This document shows positions 1-9,400 of a DNA stretch of 64,000 bases, piece by piece. Under the pieces are notes generated by a model. It saw only the letters and a list, made by a program, of their open reading frames with translations, was not told the DNA's origin and searched no databases. Made by a program: the position numbers and the translations under genes. Origin of the DNA: Arthrobacter terricola (GTDB lineage: Bacteria; Actinomycetota; Actinomycetes; Actinomycetales; Micrococcaceae). How positions within the stretch are numbered: the first letter of the stretch is position 1; each line of letters starts with the position of its first letter. The stretch spans positions 1-64,000 of the forward strand of contig NZ_SMRU01000021.1 in assembly GCF_004354015.1 (NCBI RefSeq), given 5' to 3'.

Positions 1-1
1 G

Positions 2-1093
2 GGCGCGCTGTTTTACAACTCGTACCGGCGCACCGGGTCGGCGTACAGCGGGTGGTGGTGCCTGTCTCTGGGTTTCCTGATGGCCGGGAACATCGCCTAC
101 CTGCTGACCGGCACCACCCAGCAGGTCTGGGCGGACCCGCTGGGCAACGCCCTGATCGTGGCCGGTGCCTCCAGTATCTGGGCCGGGTCGCGGTCCCTGC
201 ACCTGCGCCGGACACGGGCGTGGCTGCTCCTGTCCGGTCCCGTGGTCACCGCCGTCGCCTCGGCACTGGAAAATCCGGCCTCCGATGCCTGGTCAGGAGG
301 CGTGGTGTACTTGGCACTGATGGCAGTCGTGATGGGTCTCGCAGCCAGGGAACTGGCACTGCTCAAGCCCTCGGAGTCCAGGGCGCACCAGCCCTTGGCC
401 GCCTCCGCCGGGCTGCTGGCCCTGTACTTCGCGGTGCGCACCTTTGTCTATGTCATGGAAGGGCCCGACGGGCCGGAGTTCACCACCTATTTCAGTTCCG
501 CGTTCACCTCCATGCTCACCATCGTCATGCTCGTCACCGTGTCCTTCAGCATGACGGCGCTGAGCAACGAACAGCTCATCAACGCCCTCAACGACCGTGC
601 CAGCCGGGACGGACTGACCGGGCTGCTCAACCGCACCACCTTCGAGGAACAGGCCGGGCGGGAAGTACGCCGCCAGCACGCCGCGGGATCGGTGTCAACG
701 CTCATCATCGCCGACCTGGACCACTTCAAGGCCATCAACGACACCCACGGCCACGCCGCCGGGGACGCGGCGATTCAGGCATTCGCCGACGCGTGCAGTG
801 CCTCGATCCGGCACACGGACCTTGCCGGCCGGTACGGCGGGGAAGAATTCATCATCCTGCTCCCCGGCGCGCACCAGGAAAGCGCCTGGATCATCGCCGA
901 GACCATCAATAGCCACCTCGCAGCGGCCAAGCCCCCGCAGGGTGTCACTTTCCCGACCGTGAGCTACGGCATCGCCACAAGTTCCACCGCCGGCGGCGAC
1001 CTCGCACCGATGGTGGAAGCCGCAGACCGGGCGCTGTACGAGGCGAAAAGCCTGGGCCGGAACCGCATCGTCACCGCGAAACCCGGAAACTAG
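2..1093 (+). CDS. GGDEF diguanylate cyclase, 5' partial
   Basis: The reading frame is open from the left edge, so the N-terminus lies outside the window. The visible part has several hydrophobic segments (roughly the first 180 residues), then a GGDEF domain starting at SRDGLTGLLNR, with the catalytic signature RYGGEEF near base 838 and the closing motif ADRALYEAKSLGRNR. The GGEEF form is catalytically competent in this family, so the protein should make cyclic di-GMP from GTP at the inner face of the membrane. No EAL domain follows. No RxxD inhibitory site was found immediately before GGEEF. The first in-frame ATG in the window (base 80) is probably internal. Confidence 0.93.
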   Translation, partial: GALFYNSYRRTGSAYSGWWCLSLGFLMAGNIAYLLTGTTQQVWADPLGNALIVAGASSIWAGSRSLHLRRTRAWLLLSGPVVTAVASALENPASDAWSGGVVYLALMAVVMGLAARELALLKPSESRAHQPLAASAGLLALYFAVRTFVYVMEGPDGPEFTTYFSSAFTSMLTIVMLVTVSFSMTALSNEQLINALNDRASRDGLTGLLNRTTFEEQAGREVRRQHAAGSVSTLIIADLDHFKAINDTHGHAAGDAAIQAFADACSASIRHTDLAGRYGGEEFIILLPGAHQESAWIIAETINSHLAAAKPPQGVTFPTVSYGIATSSTAGGDLAPMVEAADRALYEAKSLGRNRIVTAKPGN

Positions 1094-1099
1094 CTCCGC

Positions 1100-1369
1100 A
1101 TGATGATCATCCCGACAGGGGCAGACGACCCGGGCGCCGACGTGCAGGTCCGTTTCGACTCCCGCGCGCAGCCCCTTGCGGTCCGCTACGAAGGCTCAAT
1201 CTGGATGATCGAGCCCGGTTCCGCAACAAGTCTTCCGGACGCCCTGGGTGAACCGCCCGGCTGGCGTGTCCGGGCACGCAACAGCGCAACACACGAGCTT
1301 CGGACCATGGACCTTCTCCCCGGTCACGGTTCAGGTTCACGGCGTCTCGTCTTCACCGGTGACGGATAG
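1100..1369 (+). CDS. small hypothetical protein
   Basis: An 89-residue protein starting seven bases after the GGDEF stop codon, probably co-transcribed with it. It has an alternation typical of a beta-rich fold (VQVRFDSRAQPLAVRYEGSI) and ends with RRLVFTGDG. No signal peptide or membrane helix is visible. A double ATG lies at 1100 and 1103 and no strong ribosome site precedes it, so the start is uncertain. I do not recognise the family; it vaguely resembles small beta-sheet proteins of the DUF6504 type. Confidence 0.5.
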   Translation: MMIIPTGADDPGADVQVRFDSRAQPLAVRYEGSIWMIEPGSATSLPDALGEPPGWRVRARNSATHELRTMDLLPGHGSGSRRLVFTGDG

Positions 1370-1418
1370 AGGACGGTGCGCGCAGTGGCGGCCCGGTGAC
1401 ATTCAGACGAGGACCGCG

Positions 1419-1616
1419 CTACGCTGCGGTCCTGGATTTGCTGGAATGATCCACGACGATTCCCGTCGCTGCGTTCTCGCGGACCGCGTTGATGCCGTCG
1501 ACCACTGCCTTCAGGTGATTGAACTTCGGTGATTCGGCAACGAGCGAGCCGTCGGCCGCCGTCAACCGGAAATAGTAGTCAGTGCCGTCCTGCAGAACTT
1601 CGAAACGTCCAGCCAT
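1419..1616 (-). CDS. YegP-like DUF1508 small protein
   Basis: A 65-residue protein carrying one DUF1508 (YegP) repeat: AGRFEVLQDGTDYYFRLTA, then DGSLVAESPKF and a helix ending in GINAVREN. This pattern, beta-hairpin followed by DG and a helix, is typical of the family. The cellular role is unknown; E. coli YegP has two such repeats. The start at 1616 is preferred over an upstream one (1649) because the match to the family begins right there and GAGGGGG lies about nine bases upstream. Confidence 0.8.
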   Translation of the reverse strand: MAGRFEVLQDGTDYYFRLTAADGSLVAESPKFNHLKAVVDGINAVRENAATGIVVDHSSKSRTAA

Positions 1617-1649
1617 CTTTGATGTCCCCCTCAATATGCAGCCTGGCAC

Positions 1650-2032
1650 CGCCAGCGCGCCGTTGCACTGTGGTCTGCCTCACTTCGTCAGTCCATCTTA
1701 CCCTCAGGCCAAGGAACACGTCGCGTCGGCGCAGCCCACGCCGGCATGAGGTCACCGCCCGAAGCCGGAAAGCAACCCCTGGACCAGCGGCGACGTCAGG
1801 GCCACATGACCGGGAAGGCGCCGGACGACGGCTGCCACCTCGACCCGGTCGACGCCGACGCGCTGCCCGCTGAGGTGAACGTCAATCGTCACCCCGCCCT
1901 TTCCGCCACCCGGGCAATCCTGCACGGAACGGGAATGATCCTCTTCGGCTTCACGGTTCCATGCACGAAACAAGCGTCCTGTAGCTTGGATTCCCATAAG
2001 TGGAGGCTAGGCAACGACGTTTAGGGGGCGTG
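1650..2032. other. intergenic, no supportable gene
   Basis: About 380 bases between the DUF1508 gene and the next small gene. Short ORFs exist on both strands, but none has a convincing ribosome site, domain or protein-like composition. I see no RNA gene here. Confidence 0.5.
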
Positions 2033-2281
2033 ATGACCCGAGCCGCACATGTTACCGAGTGCTACGGCCTGACCGGAGTCGCCTACCTGGTCCAGTGTGG
2101 AGACCGGGCCCGGGAGGGTCTCTTCATCTCGCTTGAGGCTGCGATGGCCTTTGCCCGGAAGCACAACGACAAGCATTACCATGGTAAATCCCCGGTCCTC
2201 CATGGCTGGCCGGGTGTGGACACCGGAAAAACGCAACGCGATGCTGCCCACACCGTGGTCATGTATTCACCGCGCGAGTGA
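2033..2281 (+). CDS. small hypothetical protein
   Basis: An 82-residue soluble protein (MTRAAHVTECYGLTGVAYLV...). The start at 2033 has an AGGGGG ribosome site five bases upstream and is preferred over an in-frame start at 2000. The middle, EGLFISLEAAMAFARKHND, reads as a beta strand followed by an amphipathic helix. Its 3' end overlaps the convergent phosphotransferase gene by 15 bases. Family not recognised. Confidence 0.55.
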   Translation: MTRAAHVTECYGLTGVAYLVQCGDRAREGLFISLEAAMAFARKHNDKHYHGKSPVLHGWPGVDTGKTQRDAAHTVVMYSPRE

Positions 2282-3124
2282 CAGTGACTCGGCCATCCAG
2301 GCTAGCTCTGCGGCCAGCCCGGCGTTTCCCTCTATGGCTTCGTGTAAGGCCGAGCTGACTGCCCGCGCCTGGCACAGCCGCTCCGCGAGATCCAGCGGGA
2401 CTGCGGCCACGTCGGAGAAATGTTCCAGCCGTCGGCGTAATTCGCGAGGACCGTCGGCTATCAACTCCCCCAGCCGGTCCCGTTCAACGATCACCGTATG
2501 GCTTTCGTACGCGATAGTGCCTACGCGCGGCGCAGGATCAATGACCCGCCAGAAGCCGTCACGGTCCCGATGAACATTGCGGGAATGCAGATCACCGTGA
2601 GTCAGTGTGGTGGCCGGATCAGTGCCGAGGTCGGTAATCGCCTCGAGTGCAGCGCCAATCGCTCGCTCGGAAACCACGCGCGGAGCGCGATGCAGCAAAC
2701 CCTCGAGATGGACCAGCCACCCATCAGATGCCAGACGCTCAATCTGAATGGCGTCTTTTTTCCGCGACGGATCCGGTACGGCCAGGCGTCGTGCGAGATC
2801 GGCCTGGATTGTGATGGACCGGTCCGGTGGCATACCGGCCAATGAGTCGGATGTCAGCCGTTCCAGCAACAGCGCGCCGAGCTCGTCATGATGGTCAAGA
2901 TAGCGTACCGATACCGAGGGAGGAAAAGCTTGCAAAGCAAGTGCCTCGCGGGCAGCCTCGGCCCGCGGGAGCAGCTTTAGCATCAACTCCTGATCTCCAC
3001 GGCGGACAGGCAGCACTTCCGACATGCCGCCTCTGAGTGCTTCTCCGTCCGGCTGGCATCCCCACTCCTCCAATGCATGGGCCAGCCGGGAAGCCAGAGA
3101 CTCCATCTTGCGGTGGTTGCCCAC
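2267..3124 (-). CDS. aminoglycoside phosphotransferase family protein (streptomycin kinase-like)
   Basis: A 285-residue APH-fold kinase. The catalytic loop LTHGDLHSRN (H176, D178, N183) and the metal-binding IDPAP (D196) are intact. The family closest in feel is the streptomycin 6-phosphotransferase/hydroxyurea kinase group (PF04655), which modifies a small hydroxylated substrate with ATP. Resistance cannot be claimed from sequence alone, as many soil actinobacteria carry such kinases with unknown substrates. A GTG start at 3124 directly abuts the stop of the upstream acetyltransferase gene (TAAGTG), so the two are likely translationally coupled. An internal ATG at 3106 is the alternative start. 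Confidence 0.85.
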   Translation of the reverse strand: MGNHRKMESLASRLAHALEEWGCQPDGEALRGGMSEVLPVRRGDQELMLKLLPRAEAAREALALQAFPPSVSVRYLDHHDELGALLLERLTSDSLAGMPPDRSITIQADLARRLAVPDPSRKKDAIQIERLASDGWLVHLEGLLHRAPRVVSERAIGAALEAITDLGTDPATTLTHGDLHSRNVHRDRDGFWRVIDPAPRVGTIAYESHTVIVERDRLGELIADGPRELRRRLEHFSDVAAVPLDLAERLCQARAVSSALHEAIEGNAGLAAELAWMAESLSLAR

Positions 3125-3775
3125 TTAGACGCCTAGAAATTCGTTGGCTGCCACAGCGCCGTCGACGCCCAGGGTCCAGTCCGGACGTCGTAACTCATCG
3201 GCAGTGAGCCGCATCAGCAGTTCGCGTTCGACGACGCCGGGTCGGGTGGTAACGCGTTTCTCGCCGTTCGGAAGGTACCCGAGACGACGGCTCACACCGA
3301 GGGAACCGTGGTTCCAGTCCACGGCGCCGGTCACCGCGCACTCGGCGTCAAGCCAATCGAAAGCCCAGAGAAGGACGGCGGTGCGCATCTCGGTACCGAA
3401 CCCCTGGCCCTGAGCGCTTCGGCGGAGCCACGAACCGGTCCCAACCGTCCGAAGTGTTACGAAGTCTGTCGCACCCACGTCCTGGGTCCCAAGAAATTGT
3501 CCCTCGTGAGTCCAGACGCCGAAGTTGATGTTCCATTCAGCACGCGTGCACGCCGCGCGTTGCTGCCACACATAGCGTGCCAGGTTCCCGGGAAGTTCTT
3601 CGACCGGCGCATCAGTCCACGGGGCAGCGAAAGGGCTGCGGTCAGGGTCATGAATGCCCGATGCCGCCGCCTCGATGCAGGAGGGAATGTCCTCATCGTG
3701 GAGTGGGCGCAGCATGAGCCGCGGGGTTGAGAGCCGAAGGCGGAAAAGAGGCCACACGTCCTCAAGCATCGTCAT
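3125..3775 (-). CDS. GNAT N-acetyltransferase, RimJ/RimL type
   Basis: A 216-residue protein with the GNAT layout of RimL-like enzymes. An N-terminal TPRLMLRPLHDEDI strand-helix opens the fold; the acetyl-CoA site region follows as GSWLRRSAQGQGFGTEMRTAVLLWAF, and WNHGSLGVSRRLGY is the usual C-terminal motif (NxxSxxVxxKLGF in the family). Such enzymes acetylate N-terminal amines or small molecules in the cytoplasm. It is the first gene of a two-gene operon with the phosphotransferase immediately downstream; both are antibiotic-modifier folds, but the substrates are unknown. Confidence 0.85.
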   Translation of the reverse strand: MTMLEDVWPLFRLRLSTPRLMLRPLHDEDIPSCIEAAASGIHDPDRSPFAAPWTDAPVEELPGNLARYVWQQRAACTRAEWNINFGVWTHEGQFLGTQDVGATDFVTLRTVGTGSWLRRSAQGQGFGTEMRTAVLLWAFDWLDAECAVTGAVDWNHGSLGVSRRLGYLPNGEKRVTTRPGVVERELLMRLTADELRRPDWTLGVDGAVAANEFLGV

Positions 3776-3816
3776 GACGCCACGCTACCTGAGGCAAGAC
3801 CGATTAGGATTTTGGC

Positions 3817-3978
3817 GTGCGAGTAGAACTTTCCTTCCAGCTGCCTGACGGCACGTCCGGTGAAGTTTCTGCGACGGCGGCGACGTATGAAGAAGCGTAT
3901 CCGGCTGCACGGGCGAAGCTCCCGGACGGGGCTGCAGCCATTGTCATTCGCACAGATAACTACGGCCCCGGTAACTAA
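3817..3978 (+). CDS. 53-residue hypothetical protein
   Basis: A short GTG-initiated frame divergent from the acetyltransferase gene. It encodes a 53-residue acidic protein beginning VRVELSFQLPDGTSGEV and ending AIVIRTDNYGPGN. AGGA lies about eight bases before the GTG. The alternating strand-helix-strand pattern looks like a real, ferredoxin-sized domain. Family not recognised; too short for most automatic gene calls. Confidence 0.5.
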   Translation: MRVELSFQLPDGTSGEVSATAATYEEAYPAARAKLPDGAAAIVIRTDNYGPGN

Positions 3979-4034
3979 TCCCTGACAGCGGTGTCGGAAA
4001 TTGTTTTCAGCGTTTCGCAGGGGAAGATGGCTGA

Positions 4035-4766
4035 ATGGATATTGCCGATCACTACGCCATGCGGACAGGGTCCGCGCCCTTGGAGTCCGGATTGCTGGGC
4101 AAATTGACCGTGACGGATCTCGGCATGGTTCGAATTCCGTCAGGGCAACTTGGCGCGTGTGACCCGTTTGTGAACCTGGACGACCCGGTCGTCTTCCGGA
4201 TTCCTCCGGGCGATTATCCCGTTTACGTCACCGTGGCTGACGTATCCGAACAGCAAGATGGTTCCCATATGCGGGAGGCCTACCTTTCCCTGGTCATGTC
4301 CGACGCAACGGCAACCCGGGTTGAAGCAGCACCAGGCCTGGATGGTCCGCCTCCGGAGGGAGAGTTCTTCGGTGCCAGCGTCGATGCCGGAACGGTTGCT
4401 TTCGTCGATGCGGACTCGGTCAACATGAGCATGCCCGAGGACCCCCGCAAGTGGTACGACGATGTCTTTGACCCGCATGACGATCCGCGTTCCTGGTTTG
4501 CAATCATGGACGCGGATGAGCCTCTCCCGGCGGGTACGGCGAATCTGGTGATGCCGCGGTCAAACGCAGGAGAGAACGTTGTGCTGGCGCATTCGGGGTG
4601 GGGCGACGGGTTTTATCCGGTTCTCCAAACGAAGGATGCCGAGGGCGAAGTCACAGCCATCCACATTGACTTCGGAGTCGTCGGGAAATTCGAGGACGAG
4701 CCCAACGCAGGGACCGCTATGACGCCTGCGCCTCCAGCGAATTCCAATCAACCATCCAGCAACTGA
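4035..4766 (+). CDS. DUF4241 family protein
   Basis: A 243-residue soluble protein that matches the DUF4241 pattern: a strand with SGQLGACDPFV near the N-terminus, PPGDYPVYVTVADV, then GWGDGFYPV with a following acidic segment near the C-terminus. AGGGGAAG precedes the ATG by about ten bases. The function is not established; the family often occurs near polymorphic toxin loci, and the Rhs gene 1.6 kb downstream would fit an immunity-like role. The C-terminus is a Pro/Asn/Ser-rich tail. Confidence 0.8.
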   Translation: MDIADHYAMRTGSAPLESGLLGKLTVTDLGMVRIPSGQLGACDPFVNLDDPVVFRIPPGDYPVYVTVADVSEQQDGSHMREAYLSLVMSDATATRVEAAPGLDGPPPEGEFFGASVDAGTVAFVDADSVNMSMPEDPRKWYDDVFDPHDDPRSWFAIMDADEPLPAGTANLVMPRSNAGENVVLAHSGWGDGFYPVLQTKDAEGEVTAIHIDFGVVGKFEDEPNAGTAMTPAPPANSNQPSSN

Positions 4767-4823
4767 CTTCCGAGGCTGCCCGGTCGATACGGCTCCGGCC
4801 TGGAGCCAACCGCCAGCCAGGGT

Positions 4824-5381
4824 TCAACTGGAGGAGGCCGGCGGGTCCGGGATCGTCAGGTCGGCCTGGATGGCCCGGATAGCCGCGGCGAGAACTCCGG
4901 CTGCAAGCAGTCCTGGCCCCAGCGGACCGGCCCGATCCGTACCGAGGGGTGGCAGGAGCCGAAGCGCGGACCGGGCTGCGGCCGTCATGTGCTCAAGCTG
5001 CCAGCGGATCTCGTCATCGACCGCCCCGGGCCGGTCCGGCTCCGCCAGCCCGGCGGCTTTCGCGGCATACGCGGCTGCACCCAGGGCGTGTGCGCCCATG
5101 TGCGCAACGGCGGCGGCTTGCGCCGCGGCGTGCGCGGCCGCCACCGCGGCAGGAGTTTTCACATCGCGTGCTGCACGTCCGGCGACAAACCGGCGGCGGA
5201 TCTCCTCGGCCGCACTGAGCTCACCGCGGGCGAAGGCCCGGGCCCTGGTGATCGCGCCGCGGGGGCGGGCGTCTGCCGGAGCCTCTGCCTCAAAGAAGCC
5301 AACAACCCGCTCGGCACAGTCCGCGGCCCAAGCCGCCACGACGCGCCGATCGGCCACACTCAGCGTCTGTGGAGAAGGCAT
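4824..5381 (-). CDS. Imm-5-like putative immunity protein
   Basis: A 185-residue, alanine-rich, all-helical protein. The opening LSVADRRVVAAWAADCAERV and the block AHAAAQAAAVAHMGAHALGAAAYAAKA match what I know of the actinobacterial Imm-5-like family, often misnamed as SbcC. Members are presumed to bind and neutralise a toxin. It lies 1.0 kb from the Rhs toxin gene on the opposite strand, so it may be an orphan immunity gene. No membrane segment is predicted; the high Ala content reflects stacked helices. Confidence 0.7.
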   Translation of the reverse strand: MPSPQTLSVADRRVVAAWAADCAERVVGFFEAEAPADARPRGAITRARAFARGELSAAEEIRRRFVAGRAARDVKTPAAVAAAHAAAQAAAVAHMGAHALGAAAYAAKAAGLAEPDRPGAVDDEIRWQLEHMTAAARSALRLLPPLGTDRAGPLGPGLLAAGVLAAAIRAIQADLTIPDPPASSS

Positions 5382-5474
5382 GCCAGTACGTTCCCATTAA
5401 GCAGTCCGCTGACGGTAGCATCACGGGTCACACCGCAACCATGGACGGCCGCCGCGACGCCCGGTCACCGGCTG

Positions 5475-5878
5475 CTAGCGAGGAAGTCGGGCTGCGTTCC
5501 TGGCGGCTTCGACGATCGCCTGGAGTTGCGCGCGGTCGAGGTAGTCCTTCCCCGGCTGGCGGATCACCCGGCCCAGGTACGGGTCCCGCTGTTCGAGCTC
5601 TTTGTGGGCCAGCCGCAGCGTTGTGTAGCCTGCGCTCTTTTCGGCCTCTTCCTTGATCGGGCACCACAGGATCAACACGACGACAACAAGCCCCGCAACA
5701 GCACTCGGCTGACGTTTATCGTCAGTCCAAGCAGGCACATCAGGACGGCGACCGTCGTGGCACGGATCCGGACCCGCCAAAGGACGTAGGCCGTGGGGCC
5801 GGCAAGCAATGGCGTCTGTGGCCTGAACCGTGGCCACTCCTCATCAGTGCTCAACGTGTAGTCCAAGCGGAACAGCAC
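5475..5878 (-). pseudogene. frameshifted small membrane protein gene
   Basis: A GTG start at 5878 follows an excellent GAGGGGGAG ribosome site and gives a coherent N-terminus (LFRLDYTLSTDEEWPRF) with a membrane helix around ATTVAVLMCLLGL. That frame stops at 5672. A second frame takes over near 5685-5715, giving another hydrophobic stretch (AGLVVVVLILW) and a soluble tail, AHKELEQRDPYLGRVIRQPG, to 5475. Together they read as one two-helix protein of about 130 residues with a one-base shift. It could also be a sequencing error. It sits 14 bases downstream of the small membrane gene at 5893-6036. Confidence 0.5.
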
Positions 5879-5892
5879 ATGCCCGCTCCCCC

Positions 5893-6036
5893 TCAGCGCC
5901 GCAGAGCCAGTGAGACGACAAATATTGTGGCTGCAGCCAGCACCCCAAGTCCGACATAGGCAAGTTTCTGCCGAAACCGCTTCCGACGCTCACGCCGTTC
6001 ATCCCGGGCCAGATACCCCGCACTGTAGTTCCCCAT
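5893..6036 (-). CDS. 47-residue single-pass membrane protein
   Basis: A short frame with a very basic, charged N-terminus (ARDERRERRKRFRQ) followed by one membrane helix (LAYVGLGVLAAATIFVVSLAL) and an Arg-Arg end, so the N-terminus should be cytoplasmic. It is followed after 14 bases by the GTG of the frameshifted membrane gene, whose ribosome site overlaps its end; the two look like an operon. Function unknown. Confidence 0.5.
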   Translation of the reverse strand: MGNYSAGYLARDERRERRKRFRQKLAYVGLGVLAAATIFVVSLALRR

Positions 6037-6418
6037 GCCCGGATGATAGCCGAGCCGGCTTGCGTTTCACCCACAGGGTTCGGCCAATACCCCGTCACAT
6101 ATTTGCCGCCCGATGAGACCAAGCATGACCCGTGATTGCCGGAAAATGACATGCGAGGTGGAGTCAAACTCTTCCGCTGGACGATATTTTGTTTTCGTCA
6201 AGTTGATTCGCTGCCAATTGTCATGCGCCCCGACGCTCCGTCAAGAACCTAGCATTTCGTATGTCAATTTGATATTTGGCTCGAATGCCCCATCCCTCAC
6301 CCTGAAAAATCGAGTACTCCGAGCTCTTGCCATGGGGGATCCAAGGTTTCACTATCACCTTGGACCCACTGTTGGGTCCGGTCTCTACTGGGGTAAACCG
6401 AATGTCTGGGGAGTCAGC

Positions 6419-9400
6419 ATGCGTGCTGTTCGGTTGGTTCTTTGCGGTCTTCTGAGCCTTGCCTTGATGCTCGCAGGGTTCACCCCACCAGTGCTTGCCG
6501 CTATATCCCGGTCACTCGCTGCGCCCCCTCAAGCTGTCGCACAATCTGCGGCCCGAACCTTGCCGGAGGTGATCGCTCCCCCGTCGGTCCTGCCGCCCAG
6601 GGCGCTACCCGCCGCGCCTGCGAGCATCAGCAAATTGTTCAGCCTTGCCTCCGCCCCGCGAACGCAAGGCGATGTGTTCAAAGGCGCCGTCCCGATGACT
6701 TCCAGCGGGTGGTCGGTATCGCTGGCCATGACGGTGGGAACGACAGTCTCACTGACGGCAACGGTAAACCAGCCTCTGGATGGCACCGGACAATGGCTGG
6801 AGATTTTCGACATGAGCTCAACCGGCACCATGAACTATCTGAACTACTGCAACACCGGCACGACCTGCTCATCCACGACCATCCCGGCAGAGAATCAGAG
6901 CACGTACATCGCAGTCGTAGGCAACACCATCACGAACAGCTATGCCGAATATGCGCCGTCTTCTGCAAGCGCTTGGTCAAATCAAGTGACGCCGCCGGCG
7001 TGGACGATAACCCTTACTGCCAACATCACCACAAGCATCGGCCTGACCGCCACGTCCAATTACGCGGCGACCGGAACAACGTACCTTGAGATCTTCGATA
7101 CCGCCAAACCACAAACGGGTGGAATAACCTATCTGAACTTCTGCAATTCGGGAACGACCTGCACTGCTACGACCGTCCCGCAGGAAAAAGGGGCCAGCTA
7201 CATCGCGGTCGTCACGCATGGCTCCACCAATACATATCCTCCTTCGTCGATCATCGCGACATCGAGTCCCGTCACGCCACCACCGTGGACGATCACCCTC
7301 ACAGCGAGCGGAACCACGGTGACTGCCACTACGAACTACGCGGCGGGATACAACGTGTACGTGGAAATTTTCGATATTTCGAAGCCACAGACCTACATCA
7401 CATACATCCAGTTCTGCTCATCCGGGGCGGTCTGCACCGGGACCACGTCATCGCCGTCACATCAGTTCATCGCCACGGTGGGAAACATCAGCAACTACTA
7501 CCCGCCAAGCAGCATCATCGCGTTGTCGAACCAGGTGAGCACGTCCGGCCCAACCGCTCCGTACGAAACGGTAGGTGGTTCCAATCCGGCTGAGGTCTAT
7601 TGCCCCCAGTGTGCAGCCGGTGATCCGGTGAACACTTCGAACGGGGAATTCTACGAAAACACCACGGATGTCTCCATAGCCGGTCGCGGCCCGGGCCTGA
7701 CGGTCTCCCGGACGTATTCGTCCCAACGGGCATCCTTTGACGGCCCTCTGGGGTTCGGCTGGTCATTCAACTACAGCATGTCCTTGGCCCTGAATTCCTC
7801 CGGAACGGTCGACATCCATCAGGAGAACGGGTCAATGGTGACCTTCACCCCGGACGCCGGTGGTCTCTACCACGCCCCGGCGAGAGTCGTAGCCGCCCTT
7901 GTCCACAATGCCGACGGGACATGGACCTACACCCGCCGCGCTAAAGACATTTTCACTTTCACGTCGTCTGGGCAGTTGAGCTCTCTCAGTGACCTGAACG
8001 GTAACGCCACAACCCTGGCCCGCAACGCGTCCGGGCAACTCACGACAGCGACGGACAGTGCAGGCCGGACCCTGACGTTCGCCTACAACGCCGGCGGCAG
8101 AATCGCCACCATCGCCGACCCTGCAGGAAGGGTCTTCGCCTACGGATACGACAGCGCCGGAAGACTGACCTCGTACACCGCCCCCGGCGGAGCCGTCACT
8201 GGGTACGGCTACGACGCCTCCAATCTCATCACCTCTGTCACCGACCCCCGCGGCACAGCCACAGTCAACACCTACGACCAGGCACAGCGGGTCACCAAAC
8301 AAACAACACCAGCCGGTGACCTGCTCATTTCCTACGGGGTTGACGGCTCCGATGCCCAGACAACCATCACCTCCCCCGGTGGCCGGATCACCAAGGAAAC
8401 CTACCGCTCAGGGCAGATGATCAAGCGAATCACCGGCGCAGGAAGCCCTCAGGAGTCGACGTGGCTTTACGCGTATGACCAAAACACTTTCGGAGCCACC
8501 AGCGCGACCGACCCGCTCGGGCATGTCTCCTCGGCGACATATGACAGTGTCGGGAACCGGCTCACCGCCACAGACCCCGCCAACCACCAGCAATCCTGGA
8601 CCTACAACACGTTGAACCAGGTCACAACCGCCACCGACGCCGCGGGGACCGTCACCACCTACAGCTACGACACCTCCGGCAACCCGTTGAGCGTCTCCAC
8701 CCCGCTGACGGGCACCTCCCAGACAGCGACCACCAGCTACGCCCACACCGACAGCTCCCACCCCGGGGACATCACCGCCATCACCGGCCCGGACGGGCAC
8801 ACCACCACCCTCACCCACACCACCACCGGCGCCCTGGCCTCAAGCACGGACCCTCTGGGGAACACTACCTCCTTCACCTACGACGCCCTCGGCCGCCGCC
8901 TGACCAGCGTCAGTCCCCCTGGCAACACCACCGCGAACAGCTACGACACCGCCGGGCACCTGACCACGGTCACCGACCCGCTCAACCACACCACCACCTA
9001 CAGCTACGACGCCGACGGGAACCGCACCGCCCTGACCGACGCCAACGGGAACACCACCGTCACCGCCTACGACACCGTCAACCGCCCCACGACCGTGACC
9101 AACCCCGACAACACCGTCACCACCACCGCCTATGACGCCGACGGCAACCGCACAAGCACCACCGACGCTCTCGGGCACGCCACCACCTACACTTATGACG
9201 CGTTGAACATGCTGACGTCCTCGACGGACCCGCTTAACAGAACCACGAGCTACGCCTACGATTCCGCGGGGCACCCGGTCACGGTGACCGATCCTGCGGG
9301 GCGCACCACAACCAACACCTTTGACGTGGCAGGGAACCGGACAGGCACCAGCTACTCCGGCGGCGCCACCCCGAGCGCGACATTCACCTACACAGCCACA

